From positions 62,001 through 126,000 of the forward strand of contig JAUMXH010000002.1 of the NCBI GenBank assembly GCA_030529225.1: 64,000 nt of DNA. Reading direction: 5' to 3'. Both the position numbers and the translations under genes were made by a program. Below, piece by piece: positions 62,030 through 64,000 of the stretch. The notes under the pieces are model-generated. The model had not been told where the DNA came from, searched no databases, and was given only the letters and a program-made list of their open reading frames with translations. Numbering within the stretch: the stretch's first letter is position 1; each line of letters starts with the position of its first letter. The stretch comes from Bacillota bacterium (GTDB lineage Bacteria; Bacillota; Clostridia; Peptostreptococcales; Acidaminobacteraceae).

Positions 62030-63319
62030 ATGAACGAACATTTTGAACATCATGAACGCGAAGAGGAGCGCGGGGAGACCGAGCGCGCTTCGCTTTCGGA
62101 ACAGGGGCGGACCAAGTATCCTGTTTGGCTGGTCTGTCTCTGCATCGCCCTTTTAATCAGTACCGTGTACTTTGCCTACTTTGACCGGGCGAAGGATCCG
62201 CAGGATCTGAACATCGTCACGCAGGAAAAGAAGGAAGACAAGGACCTCGCTTACTATGAGGCGCGCTATAAAAAAGTGGACGAACTCAGGGAATTTGTGA
62301 AAAAGAACTTTTACAAGGAGGTCTCGGACAAGGACTTTGACGAGTGGATCATCCGCGGTCTCTTCCTTGCCCTTGACGACCCGTACTCAAGTTACTTTAC
62401 GCCCGAGGAATACCAATCCTTTATGGAGCTCAACGAGGGCTCTTACGGCGGCCTCGGCATCAGCATCAGCCCGGAGAAGAACGGCTACATCACCGTCATC
62501 AGCACCTTTGAGGACACACCCGCCTCGCGCGCCGGCATCCGTCACAACGACAAGATTTTGAAGGTCGACGGGGTGGAATATCCGGCCGAGAAGATGGATG
62601 TGGCAATCAGCAAGATGAAGGGAGAGCCCGGCACCATGGTCAGCCTGACCATACTCCGCGACAACGAGGAGATCGAGCTGAACCTGGAGCGGGCGCAGAT
62701 CGTGATTCACTCGGTCAGCTCCGAGATGCTTCCCGGGGAGGACAAGATCGCCTACATTCGCATCCGAAGCTTTGATCAGAAGGTTTCGCAGGAGTTTTAC
62801 GAACAGTTCGACCGGATGGAGCGCGAAGGCATGCGCGGTTTTGTGCTCGACCTCAGGGGAAATCCCGGAGGCAGCCTGGCCGAATGTGTCGACGTCGCGG
62901 ATTTTTTGCTCGGGGAGCAGCGCATCGTATCGACCGAGAACCGCTCGGGCGACAAGTACGTCTTTGACTCCGCTGCGGGAAGGGTAGACCAACCCTTTGT
63001 GGTTCTGATTGACGGGGGAAGCGCCTCGGCTTCGGAAATCCTGGCCGCTGCGATACAGGACGGCGCGAGCGCCAAACTGGTCGGGACCCGAACCTTCGGA
63101 AAGGGCGTTGTGCAGACCGTGAGCCCGGAACTGAGCGACGGCTCCGGCTTCAAAATTACGACTTCGGAATACTTCACACCGAGCGGAAAGAGCATCCACG
63201 AAAAGGGTGTGGAGCCGGATGTGGAGGTCAAATTGTCAAACGAGTTTTCCATCTTGGATAAGAGCAGCGACAACCAGCTCGGAAAGGCGCTTGAACTCTT
63301 GAAACAAGAACTGAACTAG
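62030..63319 (+). CDS. C-terminal processing protease CtpA/CtpB (S41 family)
   Basis: 429 residues. Short cytoplasmic acidic N-terminus, one transmembrane helix (about 32-50), PDZ domain (about 135-215, GGLGISI...GIRHNDKILKVDG), then the S41 core. The nucleophile serine is in DGGSASASEILAA (near residue 331) and the general-base lysine in GTRTFGKGVVQ (near residue 360). It processes exported proteins. It follows the M23 gene by 85 bp; in other bacteria Ctp proteases degrade or mature peptidoglycan hydrolases, which fits. Confidence 0.95.
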   Translation: MNEHFEHHEREEERGETERASLSEQGRTKYPVWLVCLCIALLISTVYFAYFDRAKDPQDLNIVTQEKKEDKDLAYYEARYKKVDELREFVKKNFYKEVSDKDFDEWIIRGLFLALDDPYSSYFTPEEYQSFMELNEGSYGGLGISISPEKNGYITVISTFEDTPASRAGIRHNDKILKVDGVEYPAEKMDVAISKMKGEPGTMVSLTILRDNEEIELNLERAQIVIHSVSSEMLPGEDKIAYIRIRSFDQKVSQEFYEQFDRMEREGMRGFVLDLRGNPGGSLAECVDVADFLLGEQRIVSTENRSGDKYVFDSAAGRVDQPFVVLIDGGSASASEILAAAIQDGASAKLVGTRTFGKGVVQTVSPELSDGSGFKITTSEYFTPSGKSIHEKGVEPDVEVKLSNEFSILDKSSDNQLGKALELLKQELN

Positions 63320-63335
63320 AAGGGACGGAGGACAT

Positions 63336-63887
63336 ATGATACTGAGAAGAGCGAACATCTATGACGCAACGGACATCGCGAAGGTTCATTTTAAAGTATG
63401 GAACGACTTTCACAAGGAGAGGGTGTCCGAGCCGTTTTTGAAGCACTTTAATTTTGAATACCGAAAGAAGTACTGGGTCAAGTTTATCAACGAGAACCGA
63501 ATCTGCTTTGTGGTCGAGGAAAAGGGCGGCAGCATAGACGGGTTCATCGTTCCGGGCCTAAAAAGGCTGAACGAGAATGAAAACGTGGGCGAGATTCTGA
63601 TGCACTATGTGAACAACAACCAGCATTTTATGCAAAACTTTTCCGCCCTCCTCCTCTCATCGGCTATGTTGTTCCGCAAAAACAATGCCAACTCCATGTA
63701 TACCTGGATTCACAGAGAACACGGAAACGTTGAAAAATACAAGATGCTCGGAGCCGCCGAAACCAGCGCGAAGGTGGATCGGATGGATTCCAAGGACATC
63801 ATCAAAATCAAATTGGAGTGGAACAACCTGGAAGACTATATCGCGGAACACGAAGCGATTCTGAACGATATGTTGGTCGAGTTTTAA
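63336..63887 (+). CDS. GNAT-like N-acetyltransferase family protein
   Basis: 183 residues. The N-terminus is GNAT-like (ILRRANIYDATDIAKVHFKVWNDF in outline, with RRAN and the HFKVW helix), and a central IDGFIVPG strand fits. The acetyl-CoA loop (Q/RxxGxG/A) is not recognisable, so activity is uncertain. It starts 16 bp after ctpA with GGAGG upstream, and a membrane protein gene follows directly. Confidence 0.7.
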   Translation: MILRRANIYDATDIAKVHFKVWNDFHKERVSEPFLKHFNFEYRKKYWVKFINENRICFVVEEKGGSIDGFIVPGLKRLNENENVGEILMHYVNNNQHFMQNFSALLLSSAMLFRKNNANSMYTWIHREHGNVEKYKMLGAAETSAKVDRMDSKDIIKIKLEWNNLEDYIAEHEAILNDMLVEF

Positions 63888-63897
63888 GGAGGTACAA

Positions 63898-64000
63898 GTG
63901 AAACGAATTAAGTACTTGGAATTTTTACCGATCATCGTCATCAGTTTCTTCCTCTTTCGTCTCTTGAATGAGAAGTTTCTTTTGACCGGCTTACTCGCCG
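63898..64000 (+). CDS. Membrane protein, 3' cut by window edge
   Basis: GTG at 63898 follows AAGGAGG by 5 bp and opens a frame to the window end (34 codons). It encodes a basic tip then a hydrophobic helix (KRIKYLEFLPIIVISFFLFR...). The N-terminus is reminiscent of AI-2E family transporters, but too little is visible to decide. Confidence 0.6.
   Translation, partial: MKRIKYLEFLPIIVISFFLFRLLNEKFLLTGLLA

Overview
This window looks like a chromosomal segment from an anaerobic, flagellated member of the Bacillota (class Clostridia or a near relative). The basis is gene content: RecD2, ComFC, MurT/GatD, CvpA, DUF951, a late-flagellar block ending in FliW-CsrA, an S-layer-homology (SLH) surface protein, an oxygen/NO-scavenging flavodiiron protein, and formate-tetrahydrofolate ligase with FolD. 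Ribosome binding sites are strong AGGAGG types and GTG/TTG starts occur. Base composition is moderate in GC except for two clearly AT-rich patches, at about 40.5-41.5 kb (VanZ) and 49.3-49.9 kb. No rRNA, tRNA, insertion sequence or CRISPR array was seen.

Left part, + strand (1-21.9 kb). An acidic partial protein of unknown function and tadA come first. A site-2-type protease follows, then a three-gene BMP-type ABC importer without its binding protein, recD2 and comFC. A sigma-D promoter then drives flgM-flgN-flgK-flgL-DUF6470-fliW-csrA. Next come murT-gatD (lipid II amidation), fhs and folD (one-carbon metabolism) and a flavodiiron protein. A two-way terminator closes the block.

Middle-left, mostly - strand (22-29.7 kb). 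One operon runs leftward from a THUMP methyltransferase through DUF5711, CvpA, DUF951 and rlmN to a radical SAM protein. A second is a thiazole-salvage operon, thiW-thiM-thiE. Its leader has no recognisable TPP riboswitch but can fold into a junction and contains an anti-Shine-Dalgarno segment with two competing partners.

Middle (29.7-49.3 kb, + strand). This stretch holds a FemX-like peptidoglycan bridge enzyme, a large SLH protein, uraA, and a two-gene module of a solute-binding lipoprotein plus a membrane GGDEF-EAL protein. The module resembles Vibrio NspS-MbaA and has a candidate sigma-D promoter. VanZ (AT-rich), murJ, DUF5693, uvrA and serS follow.

Right part (49.3-64 kb). A leftward heme-acquisition operon (NEAT protein, Shp-like protein, IsdE, FecCD permease, ATPase, and a GH114-like lipoprotein) sits behind a Fur-box-like promoter. 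The + strand then carries a NYN-LOTUS protein, a MazF-type RNase without a MazE, a small exported protein, a TagA glycosyltransferase, the division/cell-wall set ftsE-ftsX-M23 activator-ctpA, a GNAT-like protein, and the start of a membrane protein cut by the window edge.

Most promising for new biology: the thiW leader RNA, the solute-binding protein/c-di-GMP enzyme pair, the oversized FlgL with internal repeats, and the NYN-LOTUS/orphan MazF pair.
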